Part shown: positions 1-7,737 of the stretch, piece after piece
How positions within the stretch are numbered: position 1 is the stretch's first letter
Layout of the letters: the number at the start of each line of letters is the position of its first letter
From: CALCHA01 sp035548175
GTDB lineage: Bacteria > Planctomycetota > Phycisphaerae > WQYP01
Direction of reading: 5' to 3'
NCBI GenBank assembly: GCA_035548175.1
Contig: DASZTO010000025.1
Coordinates: 1 to 64,000 of the forward strand
Length of the DNA: 64,000 nt
Notes under the pieces: model-generated
The model's database searches: none
What the model was told of the DNA's origin: nothing
The model's input: the letters and a program-made list of their open reading frames with translations, nothing else
Program-made: the position numbers and the translations under genes

Positions 1-1
1 C

Positions 2-271
2 ATTCCCCCCATGTCTGTGTGCGCACAAACTGGGCGCGACTCCCCTCTATAGACAAAGAGGAGCACTGCGCCATGACCACCAACCGTACCGCCCCCGCAC
101 CCCAGCGCCCAATTACCACTTACCAGTTACCAATTACCCGCCTCGCCCTGTGTCAAATTCCCGCAAAAACCTCATACACAAGCACAAAAACCCCACATCC
201 GCAAAAACACAACGGCAAAAACTCAACGTTTTTTGCAAAACACCCCCGATACATCGAAGAAAACCCCACCT
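2..271 (+). repeat. Long dispersed repeat, copy 1, in the leader upstream of metK
   Basis: Together with 274-434 this fills the geneless stretch 1-434. Two blocks match a second copy at 56802-57089. Block one, 2-78, aligns without gaps at an offset of exactly 56800 and about 90% identity. Block two, 148-271, is A-rich and also closely matched. The middle, 79-147, is unrelated in the two copies and here carries a heptamer array at 111-138. Block one ends in an AGAGGAG Shine-Dalgarno-like site (57-63) nine bases before an ATG at 73. The frame from that ATG stays open through block two in both copies. Block two repeats the word GCAAAAAC at irregular 14-20 base spacing, and contains AAAAAC and GTTTTT as a small inverted pair around 216-232. 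The element may begin before the window. Confidence 0.8.
111..138 (+). repeat. Heptamer array, four units of ANTTACC
   Basis: Four consecutive 7-base units (AATTACC, ACTTACC, AGTTACC, AATTACC) occupy 111-138, inside the variable middle part of the long repeat. The same 7-base periodicity is seen in the AATCGGC arrays at 50076-50107 and 59101-59128 and in the inverted array at 8780-8861. Confidence 0.75.
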
Positions 272-345
272 TCCTCCCCTCCATCCCCCTTATCTATCTC
301 CATTCCTACGCATTTGCGGACAATTCTCTCCCCGCCCCCTTCCCA

Positions 346-373
346 TTGAATTCCCCCTGCCTTTCACTACACT
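346..373 (+). promoter_or_regulatory. Candidate promoter of metK
   Basis: TTGAAT at 346-351 and TACACT at 368-373 are separated by 16 bases, a sigma70-like arrangement about 60 bases before the metK start. Found by eye only. Confidence 0.4.
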
Positions 374-434
374 GCACGGTCCCGCTTCCGATACTCCCCC
401 GCGCCCCGCGCGGCACTTTTACGAGAGGACGCCC

Positions 435-1721
435 GTGCCCACCCCATCCAACCTCCCCAACTCACACCTCTTTACCTCCGAATCCGTCTCCATGGGACAC
501 CCCGACAAGGTCGCCGACCAAATCTCCGACGCCATCCTCGATTCACTCCTCGCCGCCGATCCCCACGCCCGCGTCGCCTGCGAAACCCTCGTCACCACCG
601 GCCTCGTCGTCCTCGCCGGCGAAGTCACCGTCCACAACCAGAAAGCCGCCGACGCACTCGCCCACGCCGAGGAAACCGCCCGCAACGTCGTCAAGGAAAT
701 CGGCTACGACGATCCCGCCACCGGCTTCGATTACCGCTCCTGCGCCGTCCTCCGCACCCTCCACGGCCAATCCGCCGACATCTCCCGCGGCGTCACCGCC
801 ACCAAGGACAAGGACCAGGGCGCCGGCGACCAGGGCATCATGTTCGGCTACGCCTGCACCGAAACCAAATCCTTCATGCCACTCCCCATCTACCTCTCCC
901 ATCGCCTCGTCGAACGCCAGGCCGAACTCCGCCAGACGGGCAAACTCCGCTGGCTCCGCCCCGACGCCAAGTCCCAGGTCACCATCGAGTACGAAAACAA
1001 CCAGCCCAAGCGCGTTCACACCGTCGTGCTCTCGACGCAGCACACCGAGGAAGCCGTTGACAAGAAAACCGATCTCTTCTCGGAAGCCGCCAAAAAGCAA
1101 ATCCTTGAACAGGTCATCAAGCCCGTCATCCTCGACGAACGCCCCGACCTCTGGAACAAGGACATCCTCTTCCACATCAATCCCACCGGCAAATTCCTCA
1201 TCGGCGGGCCCCACGGCGATACCGGCCTCACCGGCCGCAAAATCATCGTCGATACCTACGGCGGCATGGGCGCCCACGGCGGCGGCGCTTTCTCCGGCAA
1301 GGACCCCTCCAAGGTCGATCGCTCCGCCTGCTACATGGCCCGCTACGTCGCCAAGAACATCGTCGCCGCCGGCCTCGCCGACCGCTGCGAGGTCCAGCTC
1401 GGTTACGCCATCGGCGTCGCCGAACCCGTCTCCGTCCTCGTCGATACCCAGGACACCGGCATCGTCTCCGAAGACCTCCTCTCCGACATCGTCCGCAAAA
1501 CCTTCGACCTCCGTCCCCGCGGCATCGTCGCCTCCCTCAAACTCCTCCGCCCCATCTACAAGGAAACCGCACGCCACGGCCACTTCGGCCGCGAACTGCC
1601 CCAGTTCACCTGGGAACGCACCGACAAAGCCGCCCAGCTCAAAAAGCTCGCCGGCGTCAAAGGCTCCGCCGGAAAGCGCACCGTCATCGCCATGGCCGGC
1701 CTCCGCCCCGGCTCACGCTGA
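435..1721 (+). CDS. metK: S-adenosylmethionine synthetase
   Basis: Makes S-adenosylmethionine from methionine and ATP in the cytoplasm. The GTG at 435 is chosen as start because GAGAGG lies at 423-428 and homology begins just after it; the frame is open further upstream but that part looks non-coding. The 428-residue product is slightly longer than the usual 380-400. Family signatures are clear: SMGHPDKVADQISD near residues 19-32, GAGDQGIMFGYA near 130-142 (ATP binding) and GGGAFSGKDPSKVDRS near 281-296. Codons are strongly C-ending. A SAM-dependent methyltransferase gene follows 70 bases downstream, so the two may be cotranscribed. Identification is secure; the exact start is likely but not proven. 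Confidence 0.97.
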   Translation: MPTPSNLPNSHLFTSESVSMGHPDKVADQISDAILDSLLAADPHARVACETLVTTGLVVLAGEVTVHNQKAADALAHAEETARNVVKEIGYDDPATGFDYRSCAVLRTLHGQSADISRGVTATKDKDQGAGDQGIMFGYACTETKSFMPLPIYLSHRLVERQAELRQTGKLRWLRPDAKSQVTIEYENNQPKRVHTVVLSTQHTEEAVDKKTDLFSEAAKKQILEQVIKPVILDERPDLWNKDILFHINPTGKFLIGGPHGDTGLTGRKIIVDTYGGMGAHGGGAFSGKDPSKVDRSACYMARYVAKNIVAAGLADRCEVQLGYAIGVAEPVSVLVDTQDTGIVSEDLLSDIVRKTFDLRPRGIVASLKLLRPIYKETARHGHFGRELPQFTWERTDKAAQLKKLAGVKGSAGKRTVIAMAGLRPGSR

Positions 1722-1791
1722 TCGCCGCGCCCCCGACACCCACGCCCCGCTTCCGTCCTCGTCGCCACCCGACGTCCTGCAGGGATGCTAC

Positions 1792-2886
1792 GTGTTCGCC
1801 AACACCCGCAAACTCGCCCAGCAGACCTCCCAGCGGCTCATCACCGGCCACTGCGCCCTGGTCGCCTGGTCCACCCTCAAACACGCCGGCGTCCTCGACG
1901 CCATCGCCGCGATCGGCGCCGAGGGGCTCGACCCCAAGGTCCACGCCGTCCGCCGCAACATGGCCCCCGACATCCTTCTCACGCTGCTCGATTACCTCGC
2001 CGCAACAGGTTTGATCGCCATCACCGGCACCCGCGCCGGCTTCACCGCCGACGGGCGGGCGCTCTTCGACCACGATGACGGCGTGATCGACCTGGTCCGG
2101 GCCTATCAGCCGTCGCTGGCCGCGGCGGAACATCTGCTCGCGAAGCTCAAAACGCCGGTCGCCGCCGGTGGAGGCATGCGGAAATCGGAAGCGCTTCTGG
2201 AATCCCGCGCCCGCCGCCAGGGACCCGAGTTGTACCCGGCCATCGAAGCGCTGGTTCGGGAGCATCGATTTTCGCACCTGCTGGATGTGCAGTGCGGCAA
2301 CGGGGAATTGCTGTTGGAGATGGGCAAGCGGATTCGCGGGGTGGTCGGGGTGGGCATCGGCGCCGACGATGCGGCATGCCACCGGGCGAACACGGCGTTT
2401 GCGGAAGCCGCAATGGAGAAGCGGCTGATCGCCGTGCCGGGCGCCGCGGCCGAAGTGCTGGGCGACACGCGGCGGTCCTTCGAGCGGATCGGGATATCCA
2501 AGCAGCTCTGGCGCGATCTGGACCTGGTGATCTTGCCGATGCTGTTTTCCGACATGGTGCGTGATGCGGAGAGCGTGAGCGCCCTTCTGGCGGCGGCGCG
2601 GCGGCATTTTCCGCGGGCGGGCCTGCTGCTGATCGAGCCGGTCGAGGGCGCGCGGATGGGGAAGAATTATTACGCCCCGGAGCTGTCGCTGTTCCTGCGT
2701 CTGGCGCGTTCGCCGATGTGGACCGGCGACCAATGGCGCGAGGCCCTGGCCAAGGCGCGGCTGCCGGTGAGCGTCGAGGCGCCGCTGGGCGTGGATGGTC
2801 TGACGCTGTTTTTATCCAAGCCGGCGCCCGCCGGAGCGAAAGCCGCGGCGGCCGGCGCGAAGCCCGCGGCGCGTGCGGCGCGCTGA
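1792..2886 (+). CDS. Class I SAM-dependent methyltransferase-like protein
   Basis: Predicted methyltransferase of unknown substrate. GTG at 1792, with a GCAGGGA ribosome site about seven bases before it, gives 364 residues; the longer open frame upstream is an out-of-frame reading of metK. Residues 10-90 look like a winged-helix or dimerisation domain, as in O-methyltransferases. Near residues 162-180 the sequence LLDVQCGNGELLLEMG has the shape of motif I (hD-x-GxGxG), but the canonical glycines are partly replaced, so cofactor binding is probable rather than certain. The last 25 residues are an Ala/Lys/Pro tail. Placement after metK, which supplies SAM, fits. Base composition shifts inside this gene from C-rich to G-rich on the plus strand near 2.1-2.2 kb. 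Confidence 0.7.
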   Translation: MFANTRKLAQQTSQRLITGHCALVAWSTLKHAGVLDAIAAIGAEGLDPKVHAVRRNMAPDILLTLLDYLAATGLIAITGTRAGFTADGRALFDHDDGVIDLVRAYQPSLAAAEHLLAKLKTPVAAGGGMRKSEALLESRARRQGPELYPAIEALVREHRFSHLLDVQCGNGELLLEMGKRIRGVVGVGIGADDAACHRANTAFAEAAMEKRLIAVPGAAAEVLGDTRRSFERIGISKQLWRDLDLVILPMLFSDMVRDAESVSALLAAARRHFPRAGLLLIEPVEGARMGKNYYAPELSLFLRLARSPMWTGDQWREALAKARLPVSVEAPLGVDGLTLFLSKPAPAGAKAAAAGAKPAARAAR

Positions 2887-2915
2887 TTGCCTGGCGCCGG
2901 GCCTTGGAGTAAGGT
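2887..2915 (+). promoter_or_regulatory. Candidate promoter of apt
   Basis: TTGCCT at 2887-2892, a 17-base spacer, then TAAGGT at 2910-2915, starting right after the previous stop codon and ending 25 bases before the apt start. The -10 box is weak. Confidence 0.3.
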
Positions 2916-2940
2916 CGCAACGTTCATTCGAGAGGACCCG

Positions 2941-3462
2941 ATGGTCGAACTTCGCCATTTCATCCGCGACGTGCCCAACTTTCCCAGGCAGGGCATTTTG
3001 TTCAAGGACATCACGCCGCTGCTGGCCAGCCCGTCCGGCCTGGCGCTGGCGGTGGAGATGCTGGTCAACCCGTTCCGGGGGCAGGGAATTCAGGCGGTGA
3101 TCGGGGCCGAATCGCGCGGGTTCATCTTCGGCACGGCGATGGCGCAGGCGCTCTCGTGCGGGTTCGTGCCGATCCGCAAGCCGGGGAAGCTGCCGTCGGA
3201 CAAGATCGCGCTGACTTATGACCTGGAATACGGGCAGGACACGCTGGAAATCCACAAGGACGCCATTCGCCGCGGCGAACGCTGTCTGGTCGTGGATGAT
3301 CTGCTGGCGACGGGCGGGACGATGCGCGCTTGCTGCGATCTGGTGGAGACGCTGGGCGGGCAGATCGCGGGGATCGCGGTGCTGATCGAGCTGACGTTTC
3401 TCAAGGGCCGGTCGAAGTTCGACAAATACCACCTGCACACGGCGATCAAATACGATTCGTGA
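2941..3462 (+). CDS. apt: Adenine phosphoribosyltransferase
   Basis: Purine salvage enzyme converting adenine and PRPP to AMP; cytoplasmic. ATG at 2941 follows GAGAGG at 2931-2936 and gives 173 residues, the normal family length. The N-terminus (IRDVPNFPRQGILFKDITPLL) is the classic APT opening. The PRPP-binding loop VVDDLLATGGTM lies near residues 117-128. Apt also removes adenine released when SAM by-products are broken down, so a position near metK and a methyltransferase makes sense, though the spacing does not prove an operon. Confidence 0.96.
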   Translation: MVELRHFIRDVPNFPRQGILFKDITPLLASPSGLALAVEMLVNPFRGQGIQAVIGAESRGFIFGTAMAQALSCGFVPIRKPGKLPSDKIALTYDLEYGQDTLEIHKDAIRRGERCLVVDDLLATGGTMRACCDLVETLGGQIAGIAVLIELTFLKGRSKFDKYHLHTAIKYDS

Positions 3463-3527
3463 GGCCGGCTGGGCAGCGGAGACGGCAGGGGGGGTGACAG
3501 GAAGGAACGCGTGGGCTGGAACGATTC

Positions 3528-5522
3528 ATGACCGAAGCGCTCGATACGCCGATACTTCGTGCCTATCCACCGCTGTCGCGCAATCGCAACTTTTTGCTGC
3601 TGTGGGCGGGGTACGTGGTTTCGGCGCTGGGGGATCGCATCCACTTCATGGTGATGCTGAAGCTGCTGGTGGATCTGAAGCACATCGACAAGGGGGGCAC
3701 GGCGGAAACGGCGCAGTTGAATGTGATGATGCTGCTGCCGTACGTGCTGCTGGGGCCGATCACGGGGGTGCTGGCGGATCGGCTGCCGCGGCGGCTGGTG
3801 ATGATCACGTCGGACCTGGTGCGGCTGGTGATCGTGGTGGTGGCGCGGACGATTTTTCTGGCCGTGCCGGTGGCGCTGCAGGCGACGCTGCACTGGCCGA
3901 ACATTTCGTATGCGGTGGCGCTGCTGTTGTTGTCGGAGCTGGCGGTGGGGGTGTTCACGGCGTTCTTCTCGCCGGCGCGGACGGCGTTGATGCCGAACCT
4001 GGTGCATCCGGACCAGCTTCTGCGGGCGAACTCGATGACCAACGGGGCGGGCACGATCGCGTCGCTGCTGGGATTCATGGCCGGGGGGAAGCTGGTGGAA
4101 TGGTGGCTGCCGGGAGCGATGTACGTCGATGCGGCGATGTACCTGGCGTCGGCGTGCTCGCTGATGGCGATGCGCACGCCCAAGCGCGTCGGCGTGGCGC
4201 GGCCGAGGGAGCGGGAAGCGCTGTTGAGGGACTTTCTGACGGGCCTGCGGTATGTGTGGAGGCACAAACGAACGCTTCAGGTAATCGGGCTGATGTTTCT
4301 GTTCTGGTGCGCGGGGGCGGTCATTCTCAGCGGCCTGACGGGCGTGGTGACGCACAAATTCGGCAAGAGCGAGGAATGGTACGCCTATTTCATGGGGCTG
4401 GTGGGCATCGGGATGCTGGTGGGAGCGGTGGTGATGTCGCTGGCGCGGCGCGGGGTGGCCAAGGAGGTGGGGATTGCGTGGTCGATGGTGATGGTGGGGG
4501 TGTTCCTGTTTGCGTTCTCGGTGCCGCAGGGGTGGGGGCCGGCGCTGGGACTGCTGATGGCGGCGGCGTTTTTCGCGGCGATCCTGATGATCAGCCTGGA
4601 CACGCTGTTGCAGCGGATCGTGCCGGACTTCGTGCGTGGCCGGGTGATGGCGGCGCGGGACGTGGCGTCGAACGTGGCGCTGGTGGGGCTGCAGGTGCCG
4701 CTGGCGCTGGTGCCGAACATCGACAATTACATCGTGATGCTGCTGCGGATACTGGCGGTGATGGTGGTGGCGATGGGGAGTTTTCTGGTGTGGTTTTACT
4801 ATCGGCGGTCGGCGTTGCCGGTGATGGTGGCGATCGTGCGTCGTTTCTGCAGCGCGTATTTGTCGGTGTGGCACCGGTTCGAGCGGGGGAACGCGTGCCG
4901 GATTCCGCCGGCGGGCCCGGTGATTTTCGTGGCGAACCATACGAGCGCGCTGGATCCGCTGGTGCTGCAGGCGGCGAGCCGGCGGCGGCTGATTCATTTC
5001 ATGATGGCCAAGGAGTATTACGAGAAATGGCCGTTCAGGTATTTGTATAAGTGGCTGGGGGTGATACCGGTGAATCGGACGGGCAATGACACGGCGAGCA
5101 TTCGCGCGGCGCTGCGGGCGCTGAAGGATGGGGAGGTCATCGGGATGTTTCCGGAGGGCCGGATATCGGAGGATGGCCGGCTTCAGGAGGGGCGGGCGGG
5201 GGTGGCGCTGCTGGCGCTGCAGAGCGGAGCGACGGTGGTGCCGGCGTATATACAGGGGACGCGGGTGCATGCGGGGATGGTGAATGATTTCGTGAAAAAT
5301 GCGCGGATCACGGCCTTTTTCGGGTCGCCGCTGCGGTTTGACGATTTGGCGGGCAAGGGCCGGGACGCGGAGGCGCGGGAGGCGGCGACGGGGCGGATCA
5401 TGGGAGCGATCCGGGCGCTGCGGGAGCGGCACGAGACGGACCCATTTCGCCGGACGGAGAGCGGGGAGTCGGCGGGAGAAAAGCCCGGTGGGACGGTGGC
5501 GGAGCAGGCGGCGAAGATTTAA
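3528..5522 (+). CDS. MFS transporter fused to PlsC-type acyltransferase
   Basis: A 664-residue two-domain membrane protein. Residues 1 to about 440 form a 12-helix major facilitator domain resembling lysophospholipid transporter LplT. Residues about 445-640 are a 1-acylglycerol-phosphate acyltransferase (PlsC) domain with both catalytic blocks: NHTSALD (HX4D) near 467 and FPEGRIS near 540. By analogy with LplT-Aas it should bring lysophospholipids to the inner face of the membrane and reacylate them there. The acyl-ACP synthetase (AMP-ligase) domain found in full LplT-Aas fusions is absent, so acyl donor supply must come from elsewhere. The ATG at 3528 has only a weak ribosome site. The next gene starts 35 bases downstream. 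Confidence 0.9.
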   Translation: MTEALDTPILRAYPPLSRNRNFLLLWAGYVVSALGDRIHFMVMLKLLVDLKHIDKGGTAETAQLNVMMLLPYVLLGPITGVLADRLPRRLVMITSDLVRLVIVVVARTIFLAVPVALQATLHWPNISYAVALLLLSELAVGVFTAFFSPARTALMPNLVHPDQLLRANSMTNGAGTIASLLGFMAGGKLVEWWLPGAMYVDAAMYLASACSLMAMRTPKRVGVARPREREALLRDFLTGLRYVWRHKRTLQVIGLMFLFWCAGAVILSGLTGVVTHKFGKSEEWYAYFMGLVGIGMLVGAVVMSLARRGVAKEVGIAWSMVMVGVFLFAFSVPQGWGPALGLLMAAAFFAAILMISLDTLLQRIVPDFVRGRVMAARDVASNVALVGLQVPLALVPNIDNYIVMLLRILAVMVVAMGSFLVWFYYRRSALPVMVAIVRRFCSAYLSVWHRFERGNACRIPPAGPVIFVANHTSALDPLVLQAASRRRLIHFMMAKEYYEKWPFRYLYKWLGVIPVNRTGNDTASIRAALRALKDGEVIGMFPEGRISEDGRLQEGRAGVALLALQSGATVVPAYIQGTRVHAGMVNDFVKNARITAFFGSPLRFDDLAGKGRDAEAREAATGRIMGAIRALRERHETDPFRRTESGESAGEKPGGTVAEQAAKI

Positions 5523-5557
5523 AGTAGGGGATTGGTTTTCGCCGGGAGCTGTCGAAG

Positions 5558-7456
5558 GTGAATCGCATTGAAGAACTGGGGCTGCGGGTGGTGCGGATGC
5601 CGGGGGTGTGGCGGTTGCGGGTGTTGCAGCGGCTGGCGCGCTGGGGCGTGCGGGAAGAGACGCTGCTGATCGGGATGGCGGTGGCGATCGGGTTTGCGGC
5701 GGCGGGGGCGGCGTGGGTGTTCGAGCAACTGGTGGACTTTCTGCAGACGGATTATTTCCGCGCGTTGGCGCAGCGGTTCGACCTGACGGGGAAGTGGATA
5801 TTTCTATTGCCGCTGCTGCCGGCGCTGGGGGGGATCGCGGTGAGCCTGGTGCGGGTGATGTTCGGACACGAAAGATCGCCTTTGCATGGGCTGTCGGCGG
5901 TGCTGCTGTCGCTGATCCGGGACCGTGGGCGGTTGAAACACACGCTGGGGACCGAGACGCTGCTGGAGAGCTCGTTGACGATCGGAACGGGGGGTTCGGC
6001 GGGCCCGGAGGCGCCGATCGCGATCATCGGGTCGTCGGTGGGGTCGATCATCGCGGCGCTGGCGGGGATATCGCGGAGCAACTCGGCGACGCTGGTGGGG
6101 TGCGGAGCGGCGGCGGGGATATCGGCGGTGTTCGACGCGCCGATCGCGGGGGTGCTGTTCGCGCTGGAGGTGATGCTTCGGGATTTTTCGGTGAAGACGT
6201 TCACGCCGATCGTGTTTTCGGCGGTGATCGCGACGACGACGTTTCGCGGGCTGCACAGCGGCGGGGGCGGCGGGCCCGTGCGGGGGCTGTTTGAGGTGCC
6301 GACGCATGGTGCGGCGGTGTCGTTCAATCTGTATGAGACGCCGAATTACCTGCTTTTGGGGCTGGTGTGCGGGGTGCTGGCGGTGGTGTTGACGGCGTTG
6401 ATGGAGAACGTGGGGCACTGGTTCCGGCGGATGCGGCGTGTGCATCCGTTTTTTCATCCGGCGGTGGGTGCGGGGCTGGCGGGGTTGTGCGGGGTGGTGT
6501 TGATGATCGTGCTGAGGCCGGCGGTATTTGCGCGGGCGGCGCCGGGCGCGGGGAACTGGTACGTGCCGATTTTCGCCAGCGGCTACCCGACGGTGATGCA
6601 GGCGCTGGATCCGAGCGCGTACATGACGGCGCACATGGTGACGGGGTTGACGATCGGTGTGCTGGTGGTGCTGTGCGTGACGAAGATTCTGGCGACGGCG
6701 TTCACGCTGGGCGGAGGCGGATCGGGCGGGGTGTTCGCGCCGGCGTTGTTCATCGGCGCGACGGCGGGGGGGGCGCTGGGGCTGGGGATGCGGGACCTGG
6801 GGATGGCGGTGCAGCCGTCGGCGTATGCGCTGGTGGGGATGGGTGCGGTGCTGGCGGCGATCATCCAGGCGCCGCTGATGGGGATCATTCTGCTGTTCGA
6901 GCTGACGCGGAATTACCAGATCATGCTGCCGATCATGCTGGCGGCGGTGACGGCGACGCTGGTGTATCGCCTGGCGATGAAGGAGAGCATCTACACGCTG
7001 CCGCTGCGGGAGCTGGGGGTGCGGCTGGGCGCGGCGGTGGGGATGGGGGCGTTGAGGCGGATCGGTGTGGACCAGATGGCGTTGCGTCGCGCGCCGGTGG
7101 CGAAGCCGGAGGAGAGCCTTGCGGAGATCGTGAAGCGAAGCCAGGCGAGCGGATCGACGGATTACGTGGTGCTGGATTCGAAGGGTGCGTATCTGGGGCT
7201 GCTGACGGGGGAGGACGTGCGGGTGGTGATGCTGGCGCCGGAGAGCGCGCCGCTGCTGCTGGTGGGGGAGGTGATGCGGACGAACGTGCCGCCGTTGCGG
7301 ATGGTGGACACGCTGGAGGCGGCGTGGGATTTATTTGCGCGGCACGAGCTGAATCAGCTGGTGGTGCTGCGCGGGGAGGGGAAGGGGCAGCAGGTGGAGG
7401 GGATGCTGGCGCGGGCGGATTTGATGCGGAGATATCATGAGGAGCTGGGGGCGTGA
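5558..7456 (+). CDS. CLC-family chloride channel or antiporter with CBS domains
   Basis: Integral membrane anion transporter, 632 residues. Residues 20 to about 480 carry the CLC fold. GGSAGPEAP near residues 144-152 corresponds to the GREGP selectivity-filter and gate motif: the gating Glu is kept but flanking residues differ (GPEAP). GGGGSGGVFAPALF near 385 is the second conserved filter segment. Residues about 515-630 hold two CBS repeats that probably bind adenine nucleotides and regulate gating. GTG at 5558 is preceded by GGGAG and GAAGG. Whether it is a channel or a proton-coupled exchanger cannot be told from sequence alone. Confidence 0.92.
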   Translation: MNRIEELGLRVVRMPGVWRLRVLQRLARWGVREETLLIGMAVAIGFAAAGAAWVFEQLVDFLQTDYFRALAQRFDLTGKWIFLLPLLPALGGIAVSLVRVMFGHERSPLHGLSAVLLSLIRDRGRLKHTLGTETLLESSLTIGTGGSAGPEAPIAIIGSSVGSIIAALAGISRSNSATLVGCGAAAGISAVFDAPIAGVLFALEVMLRDFSVKTFTPIVFSAVIATTTFRGLHSGGGGGPVRGLFEVPTHGAAVSFNLYETPNYLLLGLVCGVLAVVLTALMENVGHWFRRMRRVHPFFHPAVGAGLAGLCGVVLMIVLRPAVFARAAPGAGNWYVPIFASGYPTVMQALDPSAYMTAHMVTGLTIGVLVVLCVTKILATAFTLGGGGSGGVFAPALFIGATAGGALGLGMRDLGMAVQPSAYALVGMGAVLAAIIQAPLMGIILLFELTRNYQIMLPIMLAAVTATLVYRLAMKESIYTLPLRELGVRLGAAVGMGALRRIGVDQMALRRAPVAKPEESLAEIVKRSQASGSTDYVVLDSKGAYLGLLTGEDVRVVMLAPESAPLLLVGEVMRTNVPPLRMVDTLEAAWDLFARHELNQLVVLRGEGKGQQVEGMLARADLMRRYHEELGA

Positions 7457-7475
7457 GGGACGAGAAGCGAACGTT

Positions 7476-7706
7476 TTACGCGGCTTGGAGTGTTTCCACG
7501 CTTACGAGTTCCTGGATTCGAATGTGGGCGACGCGCTCGGATTTTGGGTAGCAGTAGAAGACCTGGGAGCGATTGATCGCAACGCTGTGAGGATCGTGGA
7601 CATCGTAGTGGCGGCCATTCGTGGCAGTGATTTGGAAAGGTACGAAGGGGTCCGAGTCAAGCATTTCCTTGAGCGTCTCGATGATTGAGCCGGCGTCTCC
7701 AGGCAT
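7476..7706 (-). CDS. Small conserved hypothetical protein
   Basis: A 76-residue soluble protein reading on the minus strand, ATG at 7706 with a CGGAG ribosome site. It begins SIIETLKEML and continues DPFVPFQITATNGRHYDV, then a short beta-rich segment. It resembles small uncharacterised proteins seen often in planctomycetes that open with an ETLRxxL helix followed by PFxPFRI; that resemblance is from memory and no function is known. It lies between the CLC gene and asd. The AT-richer base use compared with its neighbours suggests lower expression or later acquisition. Confidence 0.6.
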   Translation of the reverse strand: MPGDAGSIIETLKEMLDSDPFVPFQITATNGRHYDVHDPHSVAINRSQVFYCYPKSERVAHIRIQELVSVETLQAA

Positions 7707-7737
7707 GATTTTCTCCGAAGTCGTGGTGTGGAGATGA

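Noticed and set aside
543..1583. A 346-codon minus-strand frame opposite metK
   Set aside because: Repetitive Gly/Asp/Glu/Val composition, a typical antisense shadow of C-ending codons; metK on the plus strand is certain.
19..1791. The long open frame upstream of and in frame with the methyltransferase
   Set aside because: From 435 it is an out-of-frame reading of metK, rich in Pro/Ser/Thr. Only the first part (73-271), matching the second repeat copy, is kept as a possible small frame.
3216..5432. A 738-codon minus-strand open frame opposite the MFS-PlsC gene
   Set aside because: Its product is a His/Arg/Pro low-complexity string produced by the complementary strand of a G-rich gene; no domains and no ribosome site.
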